From Lysobacter sp. CFH 32150 (GTDB taxonomy: Bacteria; Pseudomonadota; Gammaproteobacteria; Xanthomonadales; Xanthomonadaceae): a stretch of 64,000 nucleotides of DNA. Below the pieces are notes generated by a model. It was not told the origin of the DNA, ran no database searches, and saw only the letters and a program-made list of their open reading frames with translations. Every line of letters begins with the position of its first letter. Position 1 is the first letter of the stretch. Position numbers and translations under genes: made by a program. Shown in pieces: positions 1 through 8,059 of this stretch. The stretch covers positions 1 through 64,000 of the forward strand of contig NZ_JALDWJ010000001.1 of NCBI RefSeq assembly GCF_022758295.1. Direction: 5' to 3'.

Positions 1-233
1 CCTGCGCCGCCGGCGACAGCAAGAACGCCACCGGCAACGGGTCGCTCACTGGCATCGGCCGCGCCGCGGCTGGCGCCATCTGGTACCGCGCCCTGACCGT
101 GTACATGAGCTCGGGCACCACCTACCCGCAGGCACGAACCGCCACGTTGAACGCGGCCAGCGACCTGTACGGGGCCGGCTCGGCCGAGCGCGCCGCTGTC
201 GCGGCTGCTTGGAGCGCTATCAACGTCAACTGA
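1..233 (+). CDS. M4 family (thermolysin-like) metallopeptidase, C-terminal end only
   Basis: The reading frame enters from the left edge (first whole codon at base 3) and stops with TGA at 231-233, so only about the last 76 residues are present. The piece contains GIGRAAAGAIWYRALTVYM, a following STTYPQAR-like stretch and a terminal AAWSAINVN, the usual end of the alpha-helical C-terminal domain of secreted M4 neutral proteases. The HExxH zinc site and other catalytic residues would lie outside the window and cannot be checked. By family this is a secreted zinc endopeptidase. It is not obviously linked to the sugar genes to the right and is followed by its own terminator. Confidence 0.8.
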   Translation, partial: CAAGDSKNATGNGSLTGIGRAAAGAIWYRALTVYMSSGTTYPQARTATLNAASDLYGAGSAERAAVAAAWSAINVN

Positions 234-260
234 TCGATCGCGGTACTCGCAATACCGGAA

Positions 261-288
261 CGGCCCGCGCAAGCGGGCCGATTCTTTT
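261..288 (+). terminator. Rho-independent terminator of the M4 protease gene
   Basis: A perfect 8-bp stem CGGCCCGC / GCGGGCCG with a 4-base loop (GCAA) lies 28 bases after the protease stop codon and is followed by ATTCTTTT. Confidence 0.85.
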
Positions 289-361
289 GGAGGAGGCGCA
301 GGGGAGGGGACGCCTGCGGCCTTGGGGCGTCCGATGGCGCATTCCGTGGCGACGGGCGCCG

Positions 362-667
362 CTAGCAGCTGCCGTTTAGGACCCACCCGTCCGTGGTACT
401 TCGGTATCGCTGTCCATCAACGCAGCGTTCGTCGGCCTGAAGCGGTTCGTGCACCGACTTACGCCCTTGCTGCTCCAATTCACGTTCTCGCTGCGCACGG
501 GTTTGCGCCGGTCCTGGCTCCGGAGCCATGTCAAAGAGCTTGGCAATCCCAGCCTTCGCTAGCTTGACCGCGTCATATCGATCACACGCCTTGATGATCA
601 GTAGTCCAAGCACTACGCCGATTGCGATCTTGACGACAGAGAAGCCAGATCTTTGTTTCTTCGCCAT
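362..667 (-). CDS. small membrane-anchored protein of unknown function
   Basis: A 101-residue protein. I chose the ATG at 667 because it has AGGGA about ten bases upstream and starts a sensible N-terminus; the same frame runs open further upstream but without plausible protein content. Residues 11-27 (VVKIAIGVVLGLLIIKA) form one hydrophobic segment behind a short basic start, so the protein is probably anchored in the inner membrane. The rest is polar, with a charged, Gln-rich helix around residues 55-70 and a C-terminal part with two cysteines (RCVDGQRYR and a final NGSC), a pattern like small periplasmic or membrane-associated DUF proteins. No function can be assigned. It faces the protease gene and stands alone. 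Confidence 0.6.
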   Translation of the reverse strand: MAKKQRSGFSVVKIAIGVVLGLLIIKACDRYDAVKLAKAGIAKLFDMAPEPGPAQTRAQRERELEQQGRKSVHEPLQADERCVDGQRYRSTTDGWVLNGSC

Positions 668-790
668 TGCGTGGTTTCCCTGAGTCGTCCAGCCATCACC
701 CGTGAGGTATGCGGGCGGCCACATAATAGTTGACGCCGCTTCGACGCAATCAAGCACAGGTTTATTGCCTGGCCTCGCTTTTCCCGCGAC

Positions 791-827
791 GCTCCCAAGG
801 CCAGCCCGGCACCTACTCGGGGGAGAG
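791..827. repeat. inovirus-associated repeat, left copy (partner at 35740-35776)
   Basis: These 37 bases match 35740-35776 at 33 of 37 positions (shared core GGCACC-ACTCGGGGGAGAG). The right copy lies at the left edge of the inovirus remnant, so this copy probably marks an older phage scar. The surrounding 668-870 holds no gene I can support. Confidence 0.55.
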
Positions 828-870
828 TCGCCGAGATTCATGTGTCGGGCCGACCGGGGTATGTTGGCCG

Positions 871-1083
871 ATGGGGACCCATCTAGCAGATCTGCCCGCC
901 GAAGAGCGGCGGCATATCCTCGGCTTCGCGGCGATCGTTCGCGAGATATGCGCGGACAAGCGCTGGGAAGACGTCGAGCCCGTGCTAGCGGCAACGTGGA
1001 CACAAATGCACAGAGGCAATGGACTTGCGTGGGAGCAAGTCTCTGCCAACGTGCGCAAGTCGTGCGATGGTTTGATTGGCTAG
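871..1083 (+). CDS. small conserved-looking cytosolic protein, function unknown
   Basis: A 70-residue soluble protein. The frame is open from 730, but the part before the ATG at 871 reads through the phage-like repeat and looks non-coding. From 871 on the composition is protein-like: an acidic, helical sequence (LPAEERRHILGFAAIVREI, then RWEDVEPVLAATW and MAWEQ-like motifs) with no signal peptide or membrane segment. I do not recognise a named domain. It resembles short uncharacterised proteins of Xanthomonadaceae in character, but that is an impression rather than a match. It lies between the two inovirus-like repeats, so it may be phage cargo. The ribosome binding site is poor (GGGGT about 13 bases upstream). 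Confidence 0.45.
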   Translation: MGTHLADLPAEERRHILGFAAIVREICADKRWEDVEPVLAATWTQMHRGNGLAWEQVSANVRKSCDGLIG

Positions 1084-1186
1084 TTCGGGTTTCGCTTGTC
1101 GCGAGCCGAGAACAATAATCCCGACGACCATCGCGGATGTGCTCGCGCACGAGATCGCCAAGGCGGCAGTAATAGGCACAGTGGTT

Positions 1187-1226
1187 ACGGTTGGCCCTCA
1201 GGCCAGCAGGGTGGTCGATCCCATGA
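1187..1226 (-). repeat. dead copy of the start of the DUF3653-like phage gene (partner at 38910-38948)
   Basis: These 40 bases match the first codons of the phage gene that starts at 38946, apart from two substitutions and one inserted base. The insertion sits just after the ATG and shifts the frame, so this copy is not translated. Weaker similarity continues to the left (ACTGTGC-TA in both). Confidence 0.6.
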
Positions 1227-1247
1227 GCTGCCGGGAGGTGGGAGTCG

Positions 1248-1540
1248 CTACTGCGCAGCAATTCCGTCAAGTGCGGTCACCGCGTCATCGGGCAGAACCA
1301 GATCCACGGCTGCGAGGTTCTCGTGCAGATGCTTCAACGACGAAGTACCCGGAATCAGCAAGACATTCGGCGAACGCCGCAACAGCCAGGCGAGGGCAAC
1401 TTGCATCGGCGTCGCGTCTAGCTGCGCGGCGACGTCGGTCAGGGTGGACGACTGCAGCGGCGAGAACCCGCCGAGTGGGAAAAATGGCACGTAGGCGATG
1501 CCATCACGTGCCAGAGCGCACTCCACCAATCTGCCCCAGT
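1248..1540 (-). pseudogene. aldo/keto reductase, C-terminal fragment
   Basis: About 97 codons remain. They include GIAYVPFFPLGGFSPLQS, TPMQVALAWLLRRSPNVLLIPGT and a terminal LDGIAAQ, the typical C-terminal third of an aldo/keto reductase (NADPH-dependent oxidoreductase, AKR superfamily), including the part that contacts the cofactor. The N-terminal two thirds with the catalytic Asp-Tyr-Lys-His residues are missing: going upstream the frame runs straight into the inverted repeat at 1541-1602. A short ORF starting at a GTG/ATG inside the fragment would not make a working barrel. I infer a remnant truncated by recombination at the repeat. Confidence 0.75.
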
Positions 1541-1602
1541 TGTCCGCTATGGGTCGGAAGCGGACATCGAGCTAAGCGTCCGCTTCCGACCCATAGCGGA
1601 CA
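1541..1602. repeat. perfect 25-bp inverted repeat (TGTCCGC...GCGGAC family)
   Basis: TGTCCGCTATGGGTCGGAAG plus CGGAC (1541-1565) is repeated exactly, inverted, at 1578-1602 around a 12-base spacer. Each arm also contains a smaller inverted repeat (GTCCGC / GCGGAC). Sequences of this type are scattered between genes in many proteobacteria. Here it marks the break of the aldo/keto reductase and may also end transcription of the GH2 gene, which stops 26 bases away. Confidence 0.8.
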
Positions 1603-1628
1603 TGAATTCAGCCGAAGGGGACGGACCT

Positions 1629-4088
1629 TCAGAGCAGCCGGGGCGTGACCGTGTGCAGCCGCACTTGACGGGAGGGCAGGCCTTCCGCATCGATGTCGAC
1701 GACGATGGGGCCGGCCTGGGCACCGGCGCGGACGACGGCAACCACCCGCCCGTGGAAGGTCTTCCGTTCGCCGGACTGGAAGCCGGACACGTCCACGGGA
1801 TTCCCGTTGCCGATGCCGGCCAGCGTTGCCGCTCCGGTCACGCGCACACGTACCTGCCTGTCGTCCTCGCGAGCATAGACGGGGGTGCCGTCGGCGTCGT
1901 GCAGTTCCACCGCGACATAGGCCAGATCCTCACCATTGGCCGTGAGTTGCGACCGGTCCGCCGTAACCACGGCGGTGGTCGGCGTGCCTGCCGTGCGCAG
2001 TTCCCAGCGCCCGGCCTCGCGCCCATCGCGATAGCCCACGGCGAGCAGGCGCCCCGGTGCGTAGGGCACCTGATAGGTGGCCTTGTATTCGCTGTCCTCG
2101 CCGACCGGCTTGCGGCCCAGGCTCTTTCCGTTGAGGAACAGTTCCACTTCCGGAAATTCGGAATAGACCACCACCTCCTGGCGCCGGCCTTCCTGTCCCG
2201 GCCAGGTCCAACTGGGATGCACATCGTCCAGCGACCAGTCGAGGTGGGGCGGCACGATCGGGTACAGGTGACGGCCGGGCAGGTCCTCGGTGCCCTTGGG
2301 CTGCCTGACGAACGCGGATATGGGCGCCGCGCCTGTCTTCCAGACGACCTGGCGGTAATAGGCCGCCGGGCGCATGCGGCCGGTCGCGTCGATCTCGCCG
2401 CAGTACGCAAGGTGCCAAGGGTAGGGGCCGAGCTTCTGCCAGTCCTGGCTGTATCCCATCCAGCCGATGCCGGATTCCCCCAGGTAGTCCACCGCGGTCC
2501 AGACGAAGTCGCCGATCACCCACGGCATGCTTTCGACGGCACGCCAGTAGGAAAAGAGGTCCTTCGGCGTGGATTCGGCGGTGTACATCGTCAGTCGGGG
2601 AAGCCGCTCGTGCTCCTCGGCGAAGATGTGGGCGTGATAGTTGTAGCCGACAACGTCGAGTACCGCGGCCTGATTCGTGCTCCTCGGAGGGTCGGCGTTA
2701 ATGGCCTGGGTGACGGGCCGCGTCGGGTCGAGCCGGCGCACGCGCTCGGCGAGCTTGCGGCCGGTCTCGACGCCCTCGGGCGTGCCGTCCTCGGGGATCT
2801 CGTTGCCGATGCTCCAGAACAGCACGCTGGGATGGTTGCGGCCACTGACGATCAGACTGTCGATGTCCTGCGACCAGTCTTCGGCGAAGAAGCGCGAATA
2901 GTCCTGCGGCCTCTTGCTCTTGTTCCAACTGTCGAACGCTTCGTCGATGACGAGCATGCCCAGTTCGTCTGCCGCGTCGAGCGTTGCCTGGCTGGCTGGA
3001 TTGTGTGCGTTGCGGATGGCGTTGTATCCGGCGGCCTTCATCAGGGCGACCTTGCGGGCGTCCGCGTCGGGCGCGCCGGCGGCGCCGAGCATGTAGTTGT
3101 CGTGGTGGATGTTGCCGCCACGCAGCAACACGCGCCGGCCGTTGACGCGCAGGCCATTCGTGGCATCGAGGGAAATCGTGCGGACGCCGAAACGGGTCCG
3201 CCTCTCGTCGACGGTAGCGCCGCCGATGCGGATCTCCTGGACCAGTGTGTAGAGATCGGGGGAGTCCGGAGACCACAGGCGCGGCCTGGGCACGGCGAGT
3301 TCCTGCGACCGTTCGATGCGTGCGCCGGCGGGTATCGCATGCGTCTGTTCCGCTTTGGCAACCGTCTCGCCATTTGCCGAAACCACCTTGGCCACCCACT
3401 CGGCGGTCTGCGCCTTGCCTGATCGGTTGACGATGGTGGCGCTCACCGAAACCACGCCTCGCTCCTCGTTCGCCACCGGCGTGGTGACGAAGACGCTCTC
3501 AGGCTCGATGTGGACCGGATCGAGCAGCTCCAGGGCGACCGGCCTGATCAGGCCCGAGCCCGCATACCACCGCGAAGACGGATCGGGATGGTTGATGCGC
3601 ACGGCGATGACGTTCCCGCCGGCGCGGACCTTGCCGGTCAGATCGACGGAAAAGGCGGTGTAGCCGTAGCGGTGCGTCTTGAGGTGTTCGCCGTTCACCC
3701 AGATGTCGGCGTCCATGTACACGGCTTCGAAGTTCAGCCGGACGATGCGGGAAGCCTCGTCCGGCGTGAGGACCAGATGTCGGCGGTACCAGCCGTCGCC
3801 GCCTGGCAGATAGCCCGAATCCTGGCCGCTGACGGTAGCGGGGTCGAACGGCGGGCTTCCGTCGGGCCTGCTCCCATCAGGTCTGTCCATGATCGAGAAG
3901 TCGTGCGGCACGACCACCCGGTGCCAGGAGCGGTCGTCGAACGCGGTCCGCTCCGCGCCTGCGGCTTCTCCGGCATGGAAGAGCCACTCCTGCGACAGGC
4001 TGCGGACTTCCGCCATGGCAGGACATGCGGCGATCGCCATGAGCAGCGCGGCCGCCAAGCGTCGACTCGTTGCCGAAATTGGTCTCAT
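1629..4088 (-). CDS. secreted GH2 family glycoside hydrolase (beta-galactosidase type)
   Basis: An 819-residue exo-hydrolase expected to remove terminal beta-linked sugars, most likely galactose. The ATG at 4088 has GGAAGGA seven bases upstream and begins a signal peptide ending near AMAEV (residues 1-26). The domain order fits GH2: a jelly-roll sugar-binding domain (PHDFSIMDRPDGSRPDGSPP, YRRHLVL), an Ig-like domain, then the TIM barrel (residues about 290-600) with the acid/base Glu430 in WSIGNEIPEDG and a probable nucleophile Glu505 in MYTAESTPK, then WMGYSQDW, and C-terminal Ig-like domains. It follows the dehydratase gene by 103 bp on the same strand and is probably in one operon with it, so it would supply sugar to the same pathway. 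The exact substrate cannot be read from sequence. Confidence 0.88.
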   Translation of the reverse strand: MRPISATSRRLAAALLMAIAACPAMAEVRSLSQEWLFHAGEAAGAERTAFDDRSWHRVVVPHDFSIMDRPDGSRPDGSPPFDPATVSGQDSGYLPGGDGWYRRHLVLTPDEASRIVRLNFEAVYMDADIWVNGEHLKTHRYGYTAFSVDLTGKVRAGGNVIAVRINHPDPSSRWYAGSGLIRPVALELLDPVHIEPESVFVTTPVANEERGVVSVSATIVNRSGKAQTAEWVAKVVSANGETVAKAEQTHAIPAGARIERSQELAVPRPRLWSPDSPDLYTLVQEIRIGGATVDERRTRFGVRTISLDATNGLRVNGRRVLLRGGNIHHDNYMLGAAGAPDADARKVALMKAAGYNAIRNAHNPASQATLDAADELGMLVIDEAFDSWNKSKRPQDYSRFFAEDWSQDIDSLIVSGRNHPSVLFWSIGNEIPEDGTPEGVETGRKLAERVRRLDPTRPVTQAINADPPRSTNQAAVLDVVGYNYHAHIFAEEHERLPRLTMYTAESTPKDLFSYWRAVESMPWVIGDFVWTAVDYLGESGIGWMGYSQDWQKLGPYPWHLAYCGEIDATGRMRPAAYYRQVVWKTGAAPISAFVRQPKGTEDLPGRHLYPIVPPHLDWSLDDVHPSWTWPGQEGRRQEVVVYSEFPEVELFLNGKSLGRKPVGEDSEYKATYQVPYAPGRLLAVGYRDGREAGRWELRTAGTPTTAVVTADRSQLTANGEDLAYVAVELHDADGTPVYAREDDRQVRVRVTGAATLAGIGNGNPVDVSGFQSGERKTFHGRVVAVVRAGAQAGPIVVDIDAEGLPSRQVRLHTVTPRLL

Positions 4089-4191
4089 GGTGGTTCCTTC
4101 CCTCGTTCTGGCGCGCGCCTCGCGGCGATGGAAAGTCGCTTCCGGCATGGCGACGGCTCCAGGGGCTCTCCCCAGATGCGCCGCATTCCGA

Positions 4192-5916
4192 TCAGTGCGA
4201 ATCGCGGCCGACGGCATCGCCGCTGCCGCCCACCAGGATGTCGAGGTCGGCGCCGAGATGAGCTTGCTGCACGTGATCGACGTAGAGCCTGGCCCAGCCG
4301 CGCGCGGGGCGTGGCGCTTCGCGCCATTCGCCACGGCGGCGCTGCAGTTCGGCCTCGTCGACGTCCAGGTGCAGCCTGCGGCCGGGCACATCGAGTTCGA
4401 CGAAGTCGCCGTCGCGCACCAGCGCCAATGCACCGCCGACGGCGGCCTCGGGCGAGACGTGCAGCACCACGGTGCCGTAGGCGGTGCCGCTCATCCGCGC
4501 GTCCGAGATGCGCACCATGTCGATGACGCCCTTGCGCAGCAGCTTCGGGGGCAGTGGCATGTTGCCCACCTCGGCCATGCCGGGATAACCGCGAGGGCCG
4601 CAGTTCTTCAGCACCATCACGCAGGTCTCATCGATGTCCAGCGTTTCGTCGTCGATGCGCGCCCTGAAGTCCTCGATGTTCTCGAACACCACCGCGCGCC
4701 CGCGGTGCCGCAGCAGGTGCGGCGAGGCCGCCGACGGCTTGACGACCGCGCCGTCGGGCGCGAGGTTGCCGCGCAGCACGGCGATGCCGGCCTCGGGTTT
4801 GAATGGCGCGTCGACGCTGCGTATGACCTCGCGGTTCCAGCACGGCGCCTCGGCGATGTTCTCACCGAGCGTGCGGCCGTTGGCGGTGATCGTGCCCAGA
4901 TCCAGCTCGCCTGCGATCTCGTGCAACACCGCCGGCAGGCCGCCGGCGTAGTAGAAATCCTCCATCAGGTACTTGCCGGACGGCTTCAGGTTCACCAGGC
5001 AGGGCAGCTTCGAGCCGATGTCGTCCCAGTCCTGCAGCGTCAGCGGCACGCCCAGGCGCCCAGCCAGCGCCAGCAGATGCATAGCCGCGTTGGTGGAGCC
5101 GCCGATCGCGGCATTGGTGCGGATGGCGTTCGCGAACGCCGCGCTGGTGAGGATGCGCGACATCCGCAGGTCTTCCTCGACCATCTGCACGATGCGGCGG
5201 CCGGTGAGGTGCGCCAAGCGGAAGCGGCGCGAATCCACGGCCGGGATCGCGGCGTTTTCCGGCAGCGACATGCCCAGCGCCTCGACCATGCACGCCATGG
5301 TCGAAGCCGTGCCCATGGTCATGCAGCTGCCCTTGGAGCGCTGCATGCACGCTTCGGCTTCGACGAACTCCTCCTGACTCAACTGGCCGGCGCGCACCTT
5401 CTCGGACATCTGGATGACGCCGGTGCCCGAGCCGAGAGGGCGCCCACGCCAGTTGCCCGACAACGCCGGTCCGCCGGACAGGCCGATCGTGGGCAGGTCA
5501 ACGCTGGCCGCGCCCATCAGCAGCGCCGGGGTGGTCTTGTCGCATCCCATCAGCAACACCACGCCATCGATGGGGTTCGCGCGTATCGATTCTTCGACGT
5601 CCATGCTGGCCAGGTTCCGGAACAGCATGGCGGTGGGCCGCATCTGGGTTTCGCCCAGCGACATCACCGGGAACTCCAGGGGGAATCCGCCGGCCTCGTA
5701 GACGCCGCGCTTGACGTGCTCGGCCAGTTCGCGCAGAGAACTATTGCACGGCGCCAACTCCGACCAGGTGTTGCAGATGCCGATGACCGGGCGCCCATCG
5801 AACACGTCGTGCGGAACGCCGAGGCTCTTGAGCCAGCTGCGGTAGTAGAAGCCTTGCTTGCCTTCGCGGCCGAACCACGCCTGACTGCGCCGAAGCGGCT
5901 TTTCGGGTGAGCCCAT
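4192..5916 (-). CDS. IlvD/Edd family sugar-acid dehydratase (L-arabonate or D-xylonate dehydratase type)
   Basis: A 574-residue cytosolic iron-sulfur enzyme. Pentonate dehydratases of this family turn L-arabonate or D-xylonate into 2-keto-3-deoxy-pentonate. Cluster ligands are visible as cysteines in CNTWSELAPCNSS, in LLMGCDKTTPALLMGAASVD and in SKGSCMTMGTASTMACM; LSGGPALSGNWRGRPLGSGT and AIGGSTNAAMHLLA are also typical. I chose the ATG at 5916 (G-rich stretch about 12 bases upstream, usual family start before the GKQGFYYRSWLK motif); the open frame to 6048 adds an unlikely leader. It is transcribed away from the XylB-type dehydrogenase, with a palindromic operator between them. Context with the dehydrogenase, AraD1 protein and aldehyde dehydrogenase supports a pentonate substrate, but L-fuconate or another sugar acid is possible. 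Confidence 0.87.
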   Translation of the reverse strand: MGSPEKPLRRSQAWFGREGKQGFYYRSWLKSLGVPHDVFDGRPVIGICNTWSELAPCNSSLRELAEHVKRGVYEAGGFPLEFPVMSLGETQMRPTAMLFRNLASMDVEESIRANPIDGVVLLMGCDKTTPALLMGAASVDLPTIGLSGGPALSGNWRGRPLGSGTGVIQMSEKVRAGQLSQEEFVEAEACMQRSKGSCMTMGTASTMACMVEALGMSLPENAAIPAVDSRRFRLAHLTGRRIVQMVEEDLRMSRILTSAAFANAIRTNAAIGGSTNAAMHLLALAGRLGVPLTLQDWDDIGSKLPCLVNLKPSGKYLMEDFYYAGGLPAVLHEIAGELDLGTITANGRTLGENIAEAPCWNREVIRSVDAPFKPEAGIAVLRGNLAPDGAVVKPSAASPHLLRHRGRAVVFENIEDFRARIDDETLDIDETCVMVLKNCGPRGYPGMAEVGNMPLPPKLLRKGVIDMVRISDARMSGTAYGTVVLHVSPEAAVGGALALVRDGDFVELDVPGRRLHLDVDEAELQRRRGEWREAPRPARGWARLYVDHVQQAHLGADLDILVGGSGDAVGRDSH

Positions 5917-6040
5917 GGATGAAGCGATCCCCCGGAAAGGGAGTGCGGAACCGGATCCGCCGATCGTCCGGCGGCGCTTTACTGCGGTTGATGCTACAAG
6001 GCATATTGATGCTTCAAAAATAACGAAATTGCCGATTTCG

Positions 6041-6056
6041 ATATCCATTCGGATAT
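6041..6056. promoter_or_regulatory. palindromic operator, copy 1 (dehydratase / dehydrogenase divergent promoters)
   Basis: ATATCC-ATTC-GGATAT is a perfect 6+6 palindrome in the 167-bp gap between the two divergent genes. On the minus strand it is followed by an A/T-rich stretch and TTGTAGCAT, as in the copy at 7891-7906. It is a likely site for the neighbouring LysR-type regulator. Confidence 0.65.
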
Positions 6057-6083
6057 GGATCGCTCTCCAGCGGAGGACTCTGC

Positions 6084-6893
6084 GTGCATCGTTCCGACAA
6101 CTCGACCGAGCCGACCCTGGGCGCGGCCATCGGCCAGGCGCTTTATCCCGAACTGCGCGGCCGCCGCGTGTTCGTCACCGGCGGAGGCAGCGGCATCGGC
6201 GCGGCACTGGTTGAGGCGTTCGCCCGTCAGGGCGCCCATGTCGCCTTCGTCGATGTGGCGGAGGAAGAGGGGCGGGCGCTGGTCGAGCGCATCGCTGCCG
6301 CCGGCTGGCCGCGGCCGTGGATGCGGCGCTGCGACGTCGTCGACGTGGCCGCGCTGCAGCAGGCGATCGCCGATGCGGCGGCCGAACTGGGCGATTTCCA
6401 CGTGCTGGTCAACAACGTCGGCAGCGACGACCGCCACAGGCTGGCCGAGGTGACCACCGATGACTGGGACCGGCGCGTGGCGATCAACCAGCGGCCGGCG
6501 TTCTTCGCGATCCAGGCGGTCGTGCCGGGCATGCAGCGGCTCGGCGGCGGCTCGATCGTCAACCTGGGCTCCACCGGCTGGCAGACCAAGACCGGCGGCT
6601 ATCCGGTCTACGCCAGCGCCAAGTCGTCGGTGAATGGGCTGACCCGCGGGCTGGCGCGCGAGCTGGGCGCCTTGCGCATCCGCATCAACGTCGTCACTCC
6701 GGGCTGGGTGATGACCGAGCGCCAGGTGCGCCTGTGGCTCGACGCGGAAGGCGAACGCGAACTGGCCCGCAACCAGTGCCTGCCCGACAAGGTCCTGCCG
6801 GAGGACATCGCCGCGATGGTGCTCTTTCTCGCTTCCGACCAGGCCCGGTCCTGCACCGCGCAGGAATACGTGGTCGACGCCGGCTGGTCCTGA
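6084..6893 (+). CDS. SDR family sugar 1-dehydrogenase (XylB-type D-xylose / L-arabinose dehydrogenase)
   Basis: A 269-residue NAD(P)-dependent cytosolic enzyme, expected to oxidise a pentose to its lactone, the first step of the oxidative pathway. The start is a GTG at 6084 with GGAGGA seven bases upstream. Classical SDR motifs are present: cofactor loop VTGGGSGIGAA near residue 32, LVNNVGSDDRHRLAEV, catalytic Ser in VNLGSTGW and the YASAK Tyr-Lys pair. The C-terminal half follows the Caulobacter XylB xylose dehydrogenase closely from memory (LARELG, PGWVMTERQ, NQCLP, VLFLASD, EYVVDAGW). It is divergent from the dehydratase and convergent with the LysR gene 21 bp away. A partial second copy lies at 16252. 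Xylose, arabinose, galactose or fucose specificity cannot be settled by eye. Confidence 0.86.
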   Translation: MHRSDNSTEPTLGAAIGQALYPELRGRRVFVTGGGSGIGAALVEAFARQGAHVAFVDVAEEEGRALVERIAAAGWPRPWMRRCDVVDVAALQQAIADAAAELGDFHVLVNNVGSDDRHRLAEVTTDDWDRRVAINQRPAFFAIQAVVPGMQRLGGGSIVNLGSTGWQTKTGGYPVYASAKSSVNGLTRGLARELGALRIRINVVTPGWVMTERQVRLWLDAEGERELARNQCLPDKVLPEDIAAMVLFLASDQARSCTAQEYVVDAGWS

Positions 6894-6914
6894 GGGCGGC
6901 CGCTGCGCGGCCCG

Positions 6915-7880
6915 TCAGGTCCCGCGCCGCCTCTGTGCCTTCGGCGCGTAGATCCGGCCGGCGGCGTCCTTCAGGGTATCCAGCACGGCGCGCGTTCCTG
7001 GCGACAGCAGCCAATCGGTGCGGGTGATGAAGCCGAAGGAATCCATTCCGCACGAGAGCTCCAGCGGCACGATCTCGGCCATGCCGTGTTCGCCGTAGTG
7101 CCGGGCGACGTCCACCGGCACCACTGCGAGATGATCACTGTCTTGAAGCAGGCGAGGTAACAGGACCAGCGCGGCCGTGCCGATCATGCGCCGCGGCACC
7201 TCGAGCCCGGCGGACTGGAACATCAGCTCGAAGCGATGGCGCAGGATGCTGCCCTCCGGCGGCACCACCCACGAGGCAAGCGCCAGGTCCTGCAGCCGCG
7301 GTTTTTCCAGCGAAAGCAGCGGATGCCCGGGGCGGGCGATCGCGCAGACCTGTTCTTCGGCCACCGGCTCGTAGTGCAGGTGGCGTTTGTCGTGGCGTGC
7401 GAACAGGCGCCCGATCATCAGGTCGATCTTGTTGTGCGCCAGCTGATCCAGCAGCACATCGCTGCCGTCCACCACCAGCGACACGCGCAGGTCGGGGTAC
7501 GCCTGGGAGACCCGGGCCAAGGCCGGCGGCAGCAAGGTCATGGCCGGCCCCGCGATGGCGCCGATCGCGACACTGCCAGCGTGCCCGGCCTTGAGTGCTT
7601 CGATCTCCGCGCCGGCTTCGCTGAGGCTGGAGAGGGCGATGCGGGCATGCCGGATCAGGCTTTCCCCGTACCACGTGGGACGCATGGCACGGGGCAGCCG
7701 ATCGAAGAGCGAGACCCCGATCAGGTCCTCCAGGTCCTTGAGCAGCTTGGAGGCCGCCGGCTGCGTCATGTACAGCGCCTGCGCGGCGCGACCGACGGTG
7801 CCGTGTTCCTCGATGGCGATCAGCAGCATCAGCTGCCGGGTCTTGAGGTGGGCGCGGACGAACCAGGGTAACGTGGACAC
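6915..7880 (-). CDS. LysR-type transcriptional regulator (GbpR-like)
   Basis: A 321-residue DNA-binding regulator. The N-terminal winged helix-turn-helix (about residues 12-70) shows LKTRQLMLLIAIEEHGTVG, AAQALYMTQPAASKLLKDL and GVSLFDR; the remaining part is a LysR substrate-binding domain (from about residue 100, GSVAIGAIAG, then VSLVVDGSDVLLDQLAHNKI). Members close to this one (GbpR type) respond to sugars such as galactose or arabinose. The start is a GTG at 7880, very close to the palindrome at 7891-7906, so the protein probably represses or tunes its own gene while activating the divergent AraD1 operon. Two other copies of the palindrome suggest it also controls the dehydratase/GH2 unit and the GH29 operon. 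A decayed second copy of its DNA-binding part lies at 16317-16417. Confidence 0.9.
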   Translation of the reverse strand: MSTLPWFVRAHLKTRQLMLLIAIEEHGTVGRAAQALYMTQPAASKLLKDLEDLIGVSLFDRLPRAMRPTWYGESLIRHARIALSSLSEAGAEIEALKAGHAGSVAIGAIAGPAMTLLPPALARVSQAYPDLRVSLVVDGSDVLLDQLAHNKIDLMIGRLFARHDKRHLHYEPVAEEQVCAIARPGHPLLSLEKPRLQDLALASWVVPPEGSILRHRFELMFQSAGLEVPRRMIGTAALVLLPRLLQDSDHLAVVPVDVARHYGEHGMAEIVPLELSCGMDSFGFITRTDWLLSPGTRAVLDTLKDAAGRIYAPKAQRRRGT

Positions 7881-7890
7881 GGCTATTCCG

Positions 7891-7906
7891 ATATCGATTT
7901 GGATAT
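7891..7906. promoter_or_regulatory. palindromic operator, copy 2 (LysR gene / AraD1 operon)
   Basis: ATATCG-ATTT-GGATAT lies in the 179-bp gap between the divergent LysR and AraD1 genes, eleven bases from the LysR start. It is followed by an A/T-rich tract and TATTTGTAGCATAT. About 100 bp from here to the right are clearly homologous to 16418-16520. Confidence 0.7.
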
Positions 7907-8059
7907 CGATAATGATGATTTATGTATTTGTAGCATATCCATCAAGCCCACAGAATAAGCGTCGTTGCCGCCGTCCGGCGGCTGCACTTCCGCCAGAAGG
8001 CGCGGGCGACCCGCTGTCGCCGGCCACGGGTGGGGAGCGGGCCCAGCAGGACGTAGACG

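Noticed and set aside
715-740. Possible half Xer site (CATAATAG, i.e. CTATTATG on the other strand) near the left phage scar
   Set aside because: Only about eight bases fit one arm of dif; too short to call.
985-1179. 64-codon minus-strand frame with a hydrophobic start (GTG)
   Set aside because: It starts inside the frameshifted phage-gene copy, uses a GTG without ribosome binding site, and overlaps the better small gene on the plus strand.
668-1270. N-terminal extension of the small membrane protein to 302 codons
   Set aside because: The extension runs through the phage-like repeats and a region with a gene on the other strand; the ATG at 667 has a ribosome binding site and a natural N-terminus.
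1602-3422. Long open frame opposite the first GH2 gene (606 codons)
   Set aside because: It is a mirror of GH2 codon usage in high-GC DNA; the translation is rich in Arg, Gly, Ala, His and Val without any domain, while the other strand has a full enzyme with signal peptide and catalytic residues.
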